A stretch of DNA of 6,441 bases from Pseudomonadota bacterium (GCA_030591195.1 JAUVBO010000174.1:1-6441); one strand, 5' to 3'. Counted from the first letter of the stretch, positions 1 through 5,964 are shown. Notes: generated by a model not told the origin, from the sequence alone. Program-made: numbers and translations.

Positions 1-33
1 CCCCGGCCCGGGGTTTCGCATCGGCCGCCGCCG

Positions 34-40
34 AAGGAGA
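34..40 (+). promoter_or_regulatory. Shine-Dalgarno site of oah
   Basis: AAGGAGA lies 6 nt before a GTG (47) and 9 nt before an ATG (50). It is a near-perfect ribosome binding site and favours the ATG at 50, with the GTG as a usable alternative. The 49 bases to its left include a GC palindrome-like stretch at 1-13 (CCCCGGCCCGGGG), too close to the window edge to interpret. One reading frame is open from base 3 to a TGA at 48-50, so the tail of an upstream gene could end here in a TGATG overlap. No protein family can be recognised from those 15 codons. Confidence 0.7.
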
Positions 41-49
41 GAATTTGTG

Positions 50-1141
50 ATGGAATGGAAAAACCACGACCTGGCAAGCGTCGATTTCACCGAGATCCTC
101 TTCGAGAACAAGCCGGTGCTCAAGCCGGACGGTACCCCCGCCGAGGGGCTGCACAACACCTGGATCACCCTGAACAACCCGGATCAGTTCAATTCGTACA
201 CCACCGACATGGTCAAGCAGGTGATCTTCGCCTTCCGCCAGGCCTCCAACGAACGGGCCTGCGTCGCGGTGATCTTCACCGGCGCCGGTGATCGCGCCTT
301 CTGCACCGGCGGCAACACCAAAGAATACGCCGAGTACTATGCCACCCGGCCTCACGAGTACCGCCAGTACATGCGGCTGTTCAACGACATGGTCACGACG
401 ATCCTCCACTGTGACAAGCCGGTGATCTGCCGGGTCAACGGGATGCGGATCGCCGGGGGCCAGGAGATCGGTATGGCCTGCGACTTCACCATCTCGCAGG
501 ACCTGGCGCGCTTCGGCCAGGCTGGCCCGAAACACGGCAGCGCGCCGGTGGGCGGGAGCTCCGACTTCCTCCCGCTCTACGTCGGCGTCGAGCGGGCGAT
601 GTTCTCCTGCACGGTCTGCGAGCCCTGGAGCGCCCATAAGGCCCACCACCTGGGCTTGATCACCGACGTGGTGCCGGGCCTCAAGGTCGACGGCAAGTGG
701 GTGCCCAATCCGTTGGTCTACACCGACAACAGCGTCGACGACTGGGGCCGGCTGCGCCACGGCGAGTCGAAGACCGGCGACGACCTCAAGGCCGGCAAGG
801 CGCTGCTCAAGCAAGGGGCTGTCGACCTCTCACTGCTCGACCAGACCGTCGACGCCTTTGGCACCAAGCTGCTGATGGTGATGCCCGACTGCCTGACCAA
901 GACCCTCGAGACGGTGCGCGCTCACAAGCTGAAGCAATGGGACAGCAGCCGCGAGCAGAACCGCGCCTGGCTCTCGCTGAACATGATGACCGAGGGCAAC
1001 GCCGGCTTCCGCGCCTTCAACGAGGGCGTCGGCCGGGTGCGCGAGATCAACTTCCCCGAGCTGCGGCGACGGCTGGCTGCCGGCGAGAAGTGGGGCGAGG
1101 AGCTGATCCAGGCGGTGCATCCGCGCACGATGGTGAAATAG
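50..1141 (+). CDS. oah: 6-oxocyclohex-1-ene-1-carbonyl-CoA hydrolase (BamA/Oah), benzoyl-CoA pathway
   Basis: This cytoplasmic crotonase-superfamily enzyme adds water to 6-oxocyclohex-1-ene-1-carbonyl-CoA and hydrolytically opens the ring to 3-hydroxypimelyl-CoA (EC 3.7.1.21), in anaerobic aromatic degradation after benzoyl-CoA reduction. Counting from the ATG at 50 it has 363 residues, close to the usual 375-380 and far longer than an ordinary enoyl-CoA hydratase. Crotonase landmarks are visible: the first oxyanion-hole strand AFCTGGNTKEY near residues 83-93 and the second, NGMRIAGGQEIGMACDF, near 130-146. The stretch GQAGPKHGSAPVGGSSDFLP (about 156-175) and the extended C-terminal half with WDSSREQNRAWLSLNMMTEG (about 297-316) are what I recognise as BamA-specific. 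The start is ATG at 50 rather than the adjoining GTG at 47, on Shine-Dalgarno spacing. It is followed after 15 nt by dch. The symbol bamA is also in use but collides with the outer-membrane assembly factor. The family call is confident; the ring-reduction type (class I or II) cannot be told from this gene. Confidence 0.93.
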   Translation: MEWKNHDLASVDFTEILFENKPVLKPDGTPAEGLHNTWITLNNPDQFNSYTTDMVKQVIFAFRQASNERACVAVIFTGAGDRAFCTGGNTKEYAEYYATRPHEYRQYMRLFNDMVTTILHCDKPVICRVNGMRIAGGQEIGMACDFTISQDLARFGQAGPKHGSAPVGGSSDFLPLYVGVERAMFSCTVCEPWSAHKAHHLGLITDVVPGLKVDGKWVPNPLVYTDNSVDDWGRLRHGESKTGDDLKAGKALLKQGAVDLSLLDQTVDAFGTKLLMVMPDCLTKTLETVRAHKLKQWDSSREQNRAWLSLNMMTEGNAGFRAFNEGVGRVREINFPELRRRLAAGEKWGEELIQAVHPRTMVK

Positions 1142-1144
1142 AAT

Positions 1145-1150
1145 GGAGGT
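1145..1150 (+). promoter_or_regulatory. Shine-Dalgarno site of dch
   Basis: GGAGGT lies 6 nt before the ATG at 1157 and 3 nt before the in-frame GTG at 1154. Spacing supports the ATG. The site sits entirely within the 15-nt gap after the oah stop, consistent with one polycistronic mRNA. Confidence 0.7.
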
Positions 1151-1156
1151 GAGGTG

Positions 1157-1927
1157 ATGAGCGAGTCACCACTTCGCTGTAGCCGCGAGCATGACGGCGA
1201 GCTGGCGCGGCTGGTCTTAGCCCGTCCGAAGGCGAACATCATCGACCGGGCGATGGTCGGCGCGATCCGCGAGGAGCTGAAGCGGATCGCCGACGAGCCC
1301 CGGGTCAAGATCATCGTCTTCGAGGGCGAGGGCAAGCACTTCAGCTTCGGTGCCTCGGTGGAAGAGCATCTCCCCGAGCAGGTGGCCGAGATGCTCCCGG
1401 AGCTGCACGCGCTGTTCCGCGAGCTCGAAGCCCTCGCCGTGCCCACCGCGGCGCTGGTCCGCGGGCAGTGTCTCGGCGGTGGCCTCGAGATCGCCCTCTG
1501 GTGCGGGACGGTGCTCTGCGACGCGAGCGCCCAGTTCGGCGTTCCGGAGACCAAGCTCGCGGTGTTTCCGCCGATCGGCTCGCTCGGCTTGCCCTGGCGT
1601 ATCGGTGGGGCCCGCGCGACGCGGATGGTCCTCACCGGCGAGAGCGTCGACGCCGAGACCGCCGCGCAGTGGGGGCTCGCCGATCGCTGCGGCGATGATC
1701 CCGAGGCGATGTTGCAGGCCTTCTTCGCCGAGCATCTCGCGCCGAAGTCGGCGGTGGCGCTGCGGTACGGCTGGCAGGCCGTGCGGCGCCCGATGGCGCG
1801 GGCCCTCGAGGAGGAGCTGCCGCAGCTGGAGAAGCTCTACCTCGAGGGGCTGATGTCCAAGCAAGATCCAGCGGAGGGCCTACGCGCCTTCGTCGAGCGG
1901 CGCAAGCCGGTCTGGAAGCACCGCTAG
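1157..1927 (+). CDS. dch: cyclohexa-1,5-diene-1-carbonyl-CoA hydratase (Dch/BamR)
   Basis: This crotonase-fold hydratase adds water to cyclohexa-1,5-diene-1-carbonyl-CoA, the product of benzoyl-CoA reductase, to give 6-hydroxycyclohex-1-ene-1-carbonyl-CoA (EC 4.2.1.100). Its 256 residues match the usual size of Dch (about 258). The first oxyanion-hole segment reads KHFSFGASVEEHLPEQ (about residues 60-75), which I recognise as Dch-type rather than a generic enoyl-CoA hydratase. The second is RGQCLGGGLEIALWCG (about 102-117), followed by FGVPETKLAVFPPIGS (about 127-142). It follows oah closely, and the next gene starts 5 nt after its stop. The product would normally be oxidised by had (6-hydroxycyclohexenecarbonyl-CoA dehydrogenase) before Oah acts, and had is not between them here, unlike the dch-had-oah order described for Thauera. 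A related alicyclic-CoA hydratase is the main alternative, but the adjacent oah makes Dch the better call. Confidence 0.88.
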   Translation: MSESPLRCSREHDGELARLVLARPKANIIDRAMVGAIREELKRIADEPRVKIIVFEGEGKHFSFGASVEEHLPEQVAEMLPELHALFRELEALAVPTAALVRGQCLGGGLEIALWCGTVLCDASAQFGVPETKLAVFPPIGSLGLPWRIGGARATRMVLTGESVDAETAAQWGLADRCGDDPEAMLQAFFAEHLAPKSAVALRYGWQAVRRPMARALEEELPQLEKLYLEGLMSKQDPAEGLRAFVERRKPVWKHR

Positions 1928-1932
1928 TTGAC

Positions 1933-2532
1933 GTGAACGACAAGCGTCGGATCGACCGAGTCTGCGTCTACTGTTCTTCGAGCGCGCGCATCGCCGTCGA
2001 GTACCACCGCGGGGCGCACCGCCTCGGCCAGCTGTTGGCCGACGCCGGAGTGGCCATCGTCTATGGTGGCTGTCGCCACGGGTCGATGGGTGAGGTGGCT
2101 GACGGAGCCCTCGGGCGCGGCGGCCGGGTCGTCGGCATCTTGCCCCGCTTCATGCAGGATCTCGAGCTCGCCCACCCGGGCTTGAGCGAGCTGCGGCTGG
2201 TCGACGACATGCTCCTGCGCAAGCGGGAGATGATCGCCGGTACCGACGCGGTGGTCGCGCTGCCCGGTGGTTCGGGCACTCTCGAGGAGCTGCTCGAGGC
2301 GATGACCCTCAAGCGGCTCGGCCTCTACCTTGGCGCGATCGTGCTGGTCAACGCCCGCGGCTACTACGATCCGCTGCTGCGGATGCTCGGGCGCGCGGTC
2401 GACGAGGGGTTCATGGATCCTCGCCATCGCGATCTCTGGTCGGTGGTCGACGAGGTGGACCAGGTGCTCGCGGCGATCGGCGCGGCGCCCGCCTGGCGCG
2501 AGGAGGATCGCGCCTTCGCCACGGTCAAGTGA
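1933..2532 (+). CDS. LOG/TIGR00730-family nucleoside 5'-monophosphate phosphoribohydrolase
   Basis: This Rossmann-like protein of 199 residues belongs to the family often mislabelled lysine decarboxylase. Characterised LOG members hydrolyse cytokinin riboside 5'-monophosphates, and often AMP, to free base plus ribose 5-phosphate. The defining motif PGGSGTLEE lies at residues 111-119, preceded by MLLRKREM at 93-100. These carry the Arg and Glu regarded as catalytic in LOG enzymes. The glycine-rich nucleotide-binding segment reads YGGCRHGSMGEVADG (44-58). It departs from the usual YGGG..GLMG by Cys for the third Gly and Ser for Leu, and the usual His of MHxRK is Leu here. GTG at 1933 is the only reasonable start; the Shine-Dalgarno signal is poor (GGAAG at 1914-1918, too distant). 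It sits 5 nt after dch, so translation may depend on coupling. Its 3' end overlaps the convergent gene by 8 nt. The natural substrate cannot be decided from sequence. Confidence 0.85.
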   Translation: MNDKRRIDRVCVYCSSSARIAVEYHRGAHRLGQLLADAGVAIVYGGCRHGSMGEVADGALGRGGRVVGILPRFMQDLELAHPGLSELRLVDDMLLRKREMIAGTDAVVALPGGSGTLEELLEAMTLKRLGLYLGAIVLVNARGYYDPLLRMLGRAVDEGFMDPRHRDLWSVVDEVDQVLAAIGAAPAWREEDRAFATVK

Positions 2533-3601
2533 CCGTCTCAGTCACCGCTTCCGCGCGCAGCTGGAAGAGCCCTGCGCGCTGATCACCCACCAGCAGCAGC
2601 CGGTCACCGGCCAGCGCGCGGACGCCGAGGAGCGCCTGGGGCGCTCCGTTCGGGCGATGGGTGAAGTTCGTCTGCAGGGCGAGCCGGCGATCGAAGACGG
2701 TCAGCCGGTGGCTGCTGTCGGCGCTGGCCCGCAGCAGCGCCACCAGGTGCTCCCCGACGAAGCAGGCGCTCGGATCGAAGGTCAGGCCCTGCTCGAGCTC
2801 GAGGCTGCCGAGGGAGTCTCGATCGCCCCAGCTCCAGTGCTCGATCCGGTGAGGGCGGATGGTCGCCAGGCGTGTGCCATCGGGCGAGATGCCGGCGACG
2901 AAGGTCGGCTCGCTGTTGAGCTGTCCAGCGAAGCGCGGCCCGTCGTCCACCACTTCGAGCTTGTCCCCGCGGTTGGCGATCAGTCGCAGCACCGAGCCCC
3001 GCTCGGGGTGATACAGGGCGATGGCGATCAGCTCCGGCCGGCCCGGGGGAAACAGCAGCTGATGGGTCGCCCCGTCGATGCCGTCGAGGGCCAACGAGCC
3101 GTAGATCCCCAGCGTCCGCGTGGCCCAGTCGAGGGCGCAGACGTGATGCTTGTCGCCCTCGGCGAAGCTGGCCCAGACCACATCTCCGGCGGGGTCGAAG
3201 CTGATCGCCTGGGCTGCTCCCCAGTCGCTGGCCACCGAGGCCGCGAACGAGGGATCTCCCACTTTCCGGCTGAGCGCCCAGACGGACCCTCGGTCGGCGA
3301 TCACGATCGAGGCTCCCGACGGGTGTACGCCCACCCGGCCGACGTTGGACGGCACCGGCAGCCGGAAGCGACAGAGCGGCCAGGCGGTGGGACGGGTGGT
3401 GTCGAAGACCTCGAGCAGATCCTCGCTGGCGATCCCGACGCGCTCTCCGCCGGGAGCCACGGCCAGGTGCCAAGGAGAGCGCGCGTCAGCGGATGGGGAC
3501 GCCTCGTCATCGAGCGAGGACGCTGCGGAGGAAGAGGGCGCCTCGGGCTGTTCGCCCTCTTCCTCGTGCGGGGGTGTGAGGGTATAGAGATGATGCAGCA
3601 T
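2525..3601 (-). CDS. Hypothetical beta-propeller (WD40/YVTN-like) protein
   Basis: I do not recognise this 358-residue protein as a named family. After a short N-terminus, residues 12-45 form an acidic, Ser/Ala-rich, low-complexity linker. From about 46 onward there are repeated strand patterns typical of degenerate propeller blades: LAVAPGGERVGIAS (46-59), VGVHPSGASIVIADRGSVWAL (90-110), ISFDPAGDVVWASF (133-146), AGISPDGTRLATI (236-248) and LLGVRALAGDRLLLVGD (324-340). The His/Asp-Pro-x-Gly turns are the clearest sign. No signal peptide, transmembrane segment or catalytic motif is visible, so it is probably cytoplasmic and protein-binding. The reading frame stays open far upstream, antisense to the prenyltransferase gene, but protein-like sequence begins near the ATG at 3601. 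A GTG at 3637 would overlap the -10 of the proposed promoter, which supports the later start. No good Shine-Dalgarno site is seen. Its stop overlaps that of the LOG gene. I judge this strand to be the coding one because the opposite-strand frame reads as compositionally odd shadow sequence. Confidence 0.7.
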   Translation of the reverse strand: MLHHLYTLTPPHEEEGEQPEAPSSSAASSLDDEASPSADARSPWHLAVAPGGERVGIASEDLLEVFDTTRPTAWPLCRFRLPVPSNVGRVGVHPSGASIVIADRGSVWALSRKVGDPSFAASVASDWGAAQAISFDPAGDVVWASFAEGDKHHVCALDWATRTLGIYGSLALDGIDGATHQLLFPPGRPELIAIALYHPERGSVLRLIANRGDKLEVVDDGPRFAGQLNSEPTFVAGISPDGTRLATIRPHRIEHWSWGDRDSLGSLELEQGLTFDPSACFVGEHLVALLRASADSSHRLTVFDRRLALQTNFTHRPNGAPQALLGVRALAGDRLLLVGDQRAGLFQLRAEAVTETVT

Positions 3602-3603
3602 CA
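3591..3603. repeat. 13-bp palindrome over the propeller-gene start codon
   Basis: TGATGCAGCATCA is a perfect inverted repeat with 6-bp arms around one central base, followed directly by another GATGC at 3604-3608. It covers the ATG of the minus-strand gene (3599-3601). It could be an operator for the divergent genes or a small hairpin masking the start codon. It also encodes the first residues of that protein, so chance is a real possibility. Confidence 0.3.
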
Positions 3604-3629
3604 GATGCTTCGGGATGGAGCCAGCGGTT

Positions 3630-3659
3630 AGTATCACACGCTCGTCGTGGCGTTGCCAA
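3630..3659 (-). promoter_or_regulatory. Putative sigma70-type promoter of the propeller gene
   Basis: On the minus strand, TTGGCA (3659-3654, 5 of 6 matches to the -35 consensus) is followed after 18 nt by GATACT (3635-3630, 4 of 6 matches to the -10 consensus). The -10 is preceded by an extended -10 TGT. Transcription would start near 3623, leaving a leader of about 22 nt before the ATG at 3601. Such AT-containing boxes stand out in this GC-rich sequence. For the rightward gene only a weak -10-like TAGTAT (3629-3634) is visible, and it overlaps the leftward -10. I cannot define a firm promoter in that direction. Confidence 0.4.
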
Positions 3660-3673
3660 GGCGAGCGCTGGAG

Positions 3674-4621
3674 ATGGCTGAAGCGATGACGATCCCCGAG
3701 AGGCCGGTCAACGCGGTGGTGGTGCTCGGGCCGACGGCCACGGGCAAGACCCGGCTTGGTGTGCACCTGGCGCGGACCTTTGACGGCGAGGTGGTCTCGG
3801 CCGACTCGCGCCAGGTCTACCGGGGGCTCGACATCGGCGCCGGCAAGGATCTCGCCGAGTACGTCGTCGAGGGAGTCGAGGTCCCGTATCACCTGATCGA
3901 CGTCGTGGATCCCGTGGACGACGAGTTCTCGGTCTACCAGTTCCAGCGCTGCTTTCACCAGGTGTTCGAGCAGCTGTCCGGGCGTGGCAAGCTGCCGGTG
4001 GTGGTCGGTGGCACCGGGCTCTACCTCGAGGCTGTGCTCCGGAGCTACCGGATGGTCGAGGCGCCCGAGGACCCGGGCCTGCGTGCCGAGCTCGCGGCGC
4101 TTGACGACGTCGCGCTCGCTGCCCGGCTGGCGGCGCTCCGGCCGCTGCAACACAACACCACCGACCTGCTGGATCGGCGTCGGACGATCCGTGCGATCGA
4201 GATCGCCACCTGGGAGCACCGCGGGTCGGGAGGCGGGTCGCCGCTGCCGTCCCCGGAGGTGCGGGCGCTGCTGCTGGGTGTTCGGTTGCCGCGGCCGCAG
4301 CTGAGGCAGCGCATCATGCGGCGGCTGCGCGAGCGGCTCGCCGGGGGACTGATCGAGGAGGTCGAGGGGCTGCTCGCCCGGGGCGTCAGTCGGCAGAAGC
4401 TGCACTTCTTCGGTCTCGAGTACCGTTTCGTCTGCCAGTACCTCGACCGCGAGATCCGCAACCGCAATGACCTGACGCAGAAGCTCCACGCGGCGATCTG
4501 CGCCTTCGCCAAGCGGCAGGAGACCTGGTTTCGGCGGATGGAGCGCAAGGCGCCGATCGTCTGGCTCGAGGGGACCGATCTCCCCCGAGCGGAGCAGCTG
4601 GTGCGGGAGCGGCTGCCGTGA
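3674..4621 (+). CDS. miaA: Divergent MiaA-type tRNA dimethylallyltransferase / adenylate isopentenyltransferase
   Basis: MiaA enzymes transfer a dimethylallyl group from DMAPP to N6 of A37 in tRNAs that read UNN codons. From the ATG at 3674 the protein has 315 residues, the normal MiaA length (E. coli 316). In this numbering the P-loop GPTATGKT is at 19-26, and SADSRQVYRGLDIG at 42-55 holds the conserved Asp. PYHLIDVVDP is at 71-80, GGTGLYLEAVL at 112-122, RAIEI at 173-177 and AKRQETWFRR at 279-288. It departs from the standard family: GAGKD replaces GTAKP, FFGLEYR replaces the GYKE/VGYR region, and LQHNTTDLLDRRR replaces the IHPND.RR segment. This looks like a separate subfamily, perhaps a paralogue of a canonical miaA elsewhere. 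The start is uncertain: GTG 3647 lacks a Shine-Dalgarno site, ATG 3674 has GGAG directly against it, and ATG 3686 has GGAG 12 nt upstream. The 3' end overlaps the glycosyltransferase gene by 4 nt. The prenyltransferase call is firm; the tRNA substrate is assumed from the family. Confidence 0.85.
   Translation: MAEAMTIPERPVNAVVVLGPTATGKTRLGVHLARTFDGEVVSADSRQVYRGLDIGAGKDLAEYVVEGVEVPYHLIDVVDPVDDEFSVYQFQRCFHQVFEQLSGRGKLPVVVGGTGLYLEAVLRSYRMVEAPEDPGLRAELAALDDVALAARLAALRPLQHNTTDLLDRRRTIRAIEIATWEHRGSGGGSPLPSPEVRALLLGVRLPRPQLRQRIMRRLRERLAGGLIEEVEGLLARGVSRQKLHFFGLEYRFVCQYLDREIRNRNDLTQKLHAAICAFAKRQETWFRRMERKAPIVWLEGTDLPRAEQLVRERLP
4604..4609 (+). promoter_or_regulatory. Shine-Dalgarno site of the glycosyltransferase gene
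   Basis: CGGGAG, inside the last codons of the prenyltransferase gene, lies 8 nt before the GTG start at 4618. It fixes that start and fits reinitiation at the GTGA stop/start overlap (4618-4621). Confidence 0.55.
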
Positions 4622-5964
4622 GCAGGGTCCGTCGGTACCTGGCGCGGCGGGCCGAGCGCCGCTGGTCGCTCGAGGGTCTCGCCGGGGGAGATCTCGATGG
4701 GGAAGATCTCGCGGTGGTCATCCCGGCGCTCGCCGAGGAGCGGGAGCTGGCGGCGACCCTCGCCAGCCTGGCGGCGAACCCCGAGCGCGAGCTGCGACGG
4801 ACACTGGTGGTTTGCGTGGTGAACAACGTCGAGGGCGCGGCGGGCGCCCAGGTCGAAGACAACCAGCGGACCCTCGCCGCGCTGCGCCAGCGGGGCATCG
4901 GCGGCCTACGGCTGGCTGATGTCGACGCCAGCTCGAGAGGTCGCGAGCTGCCGGTGGGGGAAGGGGTTGGCCTGGCGCGGAAGATCGGGCTCGATCTGGC
5001 CCTGGGTGCGCTCGTGCGAGCAGGGGCCAAGAACCCGACGCTGGTCTGCCTCGATGGCGACACCCGCGTCGACGCCAGCTACCTCGGCGCCGTGCGCGAC
5101 CATTTTGCTCGCAGCCCGGAGCCCTGGGCCGCGCGGATCGACTTCACCCACCGTCGCGAGGGCAACGAGCTTCAGCGGGCCGCCATCGGCTGCTACGAGC
5201 TCTACCTGCGCCACCACGAGCTCGGCCTGCGCCTGGCCCGATCGCCCTACGCGTTCGTCGCGCTCGGGTCGACGATCGCCTGCTCGGCCGAGGCCTACGC
5301 GGCCGTCTCGGGAATGAACCGTCGCCGGGCGGGGGAGGACTTCTACTTCCTCCAGCAGCTGGCCAAGACCGGTCCGCTGTCGCGGGTGGAAGGCACGACC
5401 GTGTTTCCCTCCTCTCGCCCGTCGAAGCGGGTGCCTTTTGGCACCGGGCCCCGGGTCGAGTGCTTCCTCGCGCGGAGCGCGGATGAGGACCACTGGCGGG
5501 TTCATGCCATGGAGAGCTACGTCTTGCTCGGCGAGCTCAATCGACTGCTGGCGGGTTGCGACCGCCAGACCCGCGTCGCTGACCTGCTCGCTCGAGCCCG
5601 GGAGCTCGAGCCGCAGCTCGAGCGGTTCCTCGTCATCGCCGGTCTGCGGCGGGTGCTGCCCGCGCTGGCGCGCAACGCGCCCGATCGACGGCAGCTCGTG
5701 GCCCAGCTGCAGCGCTGGTTCGACGGCCTCAAGACCCTGAGGCTGCTGCACCACCTGCGCGACCACGGCTACCCCGACCAGGACAGCTTCGTCGCCATCG
5801 CGGGGCTCTGCGACCGGCTCGGCCACCCGCCCCCGCCCGCTGCTGCCGGCGATCGCCGCCGCGACCTCGCTGGCCAGAGCCTGTTGCTCGACCACCTTCG
5901 GGGGCTGCTCGCCTCGCGGTTGTGCAGCGCAACAGCTTGCCAGATCGCCTCACCTGTGGCTTGA
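4618..5964 (+). CDS. Family-2-like GT-A glycosyltransferase, soluble
   Basis: The 448-residue protein has the landmarks of an inverting GT-A glycosyltransferase. AVVIPALAEERELAATLASL (32-51) is the nucleotide-sugar-binding first strand and helix. CLDGDTRVDASYL (144-156) carries the metal-binding DxD (D146, D148). GEDFYFLQQLAK (239-250) carries the ED pair typical of the catalytic-base region, and SRPSKRVPFGTG (266-277) is a conserved-looking loop. The domain is followed by about 165 mostly helical residues rich in Leu, Arg and Glu. No transmembrane segment or signal peptide is visible, so it is probably cytoplasmic or peripheral rather than a membrane polysaccharide synthase. The GTG start overlaps the prenyltransferase stop by 4 nt, implying coupled translation and perhaps a shared pathway. 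Donor and acceptor cannot be inferred. The kinase gene begins 33 nt after its stop. A hypothetical frame on the opposite strand (4906-5895) is a shadow. Confidence 0.8.
   Translation: MSRVRRYLARRAERRWSLEGLAGGDLDGEDLAVVIPALAEERELAATLASLAANPERELRRTLVVCVVNNVEGAAGAQVEDNQRTLAALRQRGIGGLRLADVDASSRGRELPVGEGVGLARKIGLDLALGALVRAGAKNPTLVCLDGDTRVDASYLGAVRDHFARSPEPWAARIDFTHRREGNELQRAAIGCYELYLRHHELGLRLARSPYAFVALGSTIACSAEAYAAVSGMNRRRAGEDFYFLQQLAKTGPLSRVEGTTVFPSSRPSKRVPFGTGPRVECFLARSADEDHWRVHAMESYVLLGELNRLLAGCDRQTRVADLLARARELEPQLERFLVIAGLRRVLPALARNAPDRRQLVAQLQRWFDGLKTLRLLHHLRDHGYPDQDSFVAIAGLCDRLGHPPPPAAAGDRRRDLAGQSLLLDHLRGLLASRLCSATACQIASPVA

Noticed and set aside
1..14. CCCCGGCCCGGGG as a terminator stem of an upstream gene
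   Set aside because: The arms are short, only TTT follows, and the left flank is cut by the window edge; not enough to call a terminator.
922..1635. Minus-strand open frame across the oah-dch junction
   Set aside because: It covers two confidently identified genes and its product is Ser/Arg/Pro-rich low-information sequence.
1933..2532. Lysine decarboxylase
   Set aside because: PGGxGTxxE proteins of this size are LOG-type phosphoribohydrolases; the old lysine-decarboxylase label is a known misannotation.
2330..3631. Long plus-strand open frame (433 codons) opposite the propeller gene
   Set aside because: It begins inside the LOG gene in another frame, its product has no recognisable motif and odd composition, while the minus strand shows propeller-like repeats. 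Typical GC-rich shadow.
3602..4489. Upstream extension of the minus-strand propeller frame, antisense to the prenyltransferase gene
   Set aside because: The extension lies over the well-supported MiaA coding region, lacks propeller character, and is upstream of the proposed promoter.
4906..5895. Minus-strand open frame of 329 codons opposite the glycosyltransferase
   Set aside because: The plus strand has DxD, ED and other glycosyltransferase motifs; the antisense product shows no domain and is a shadow frame.
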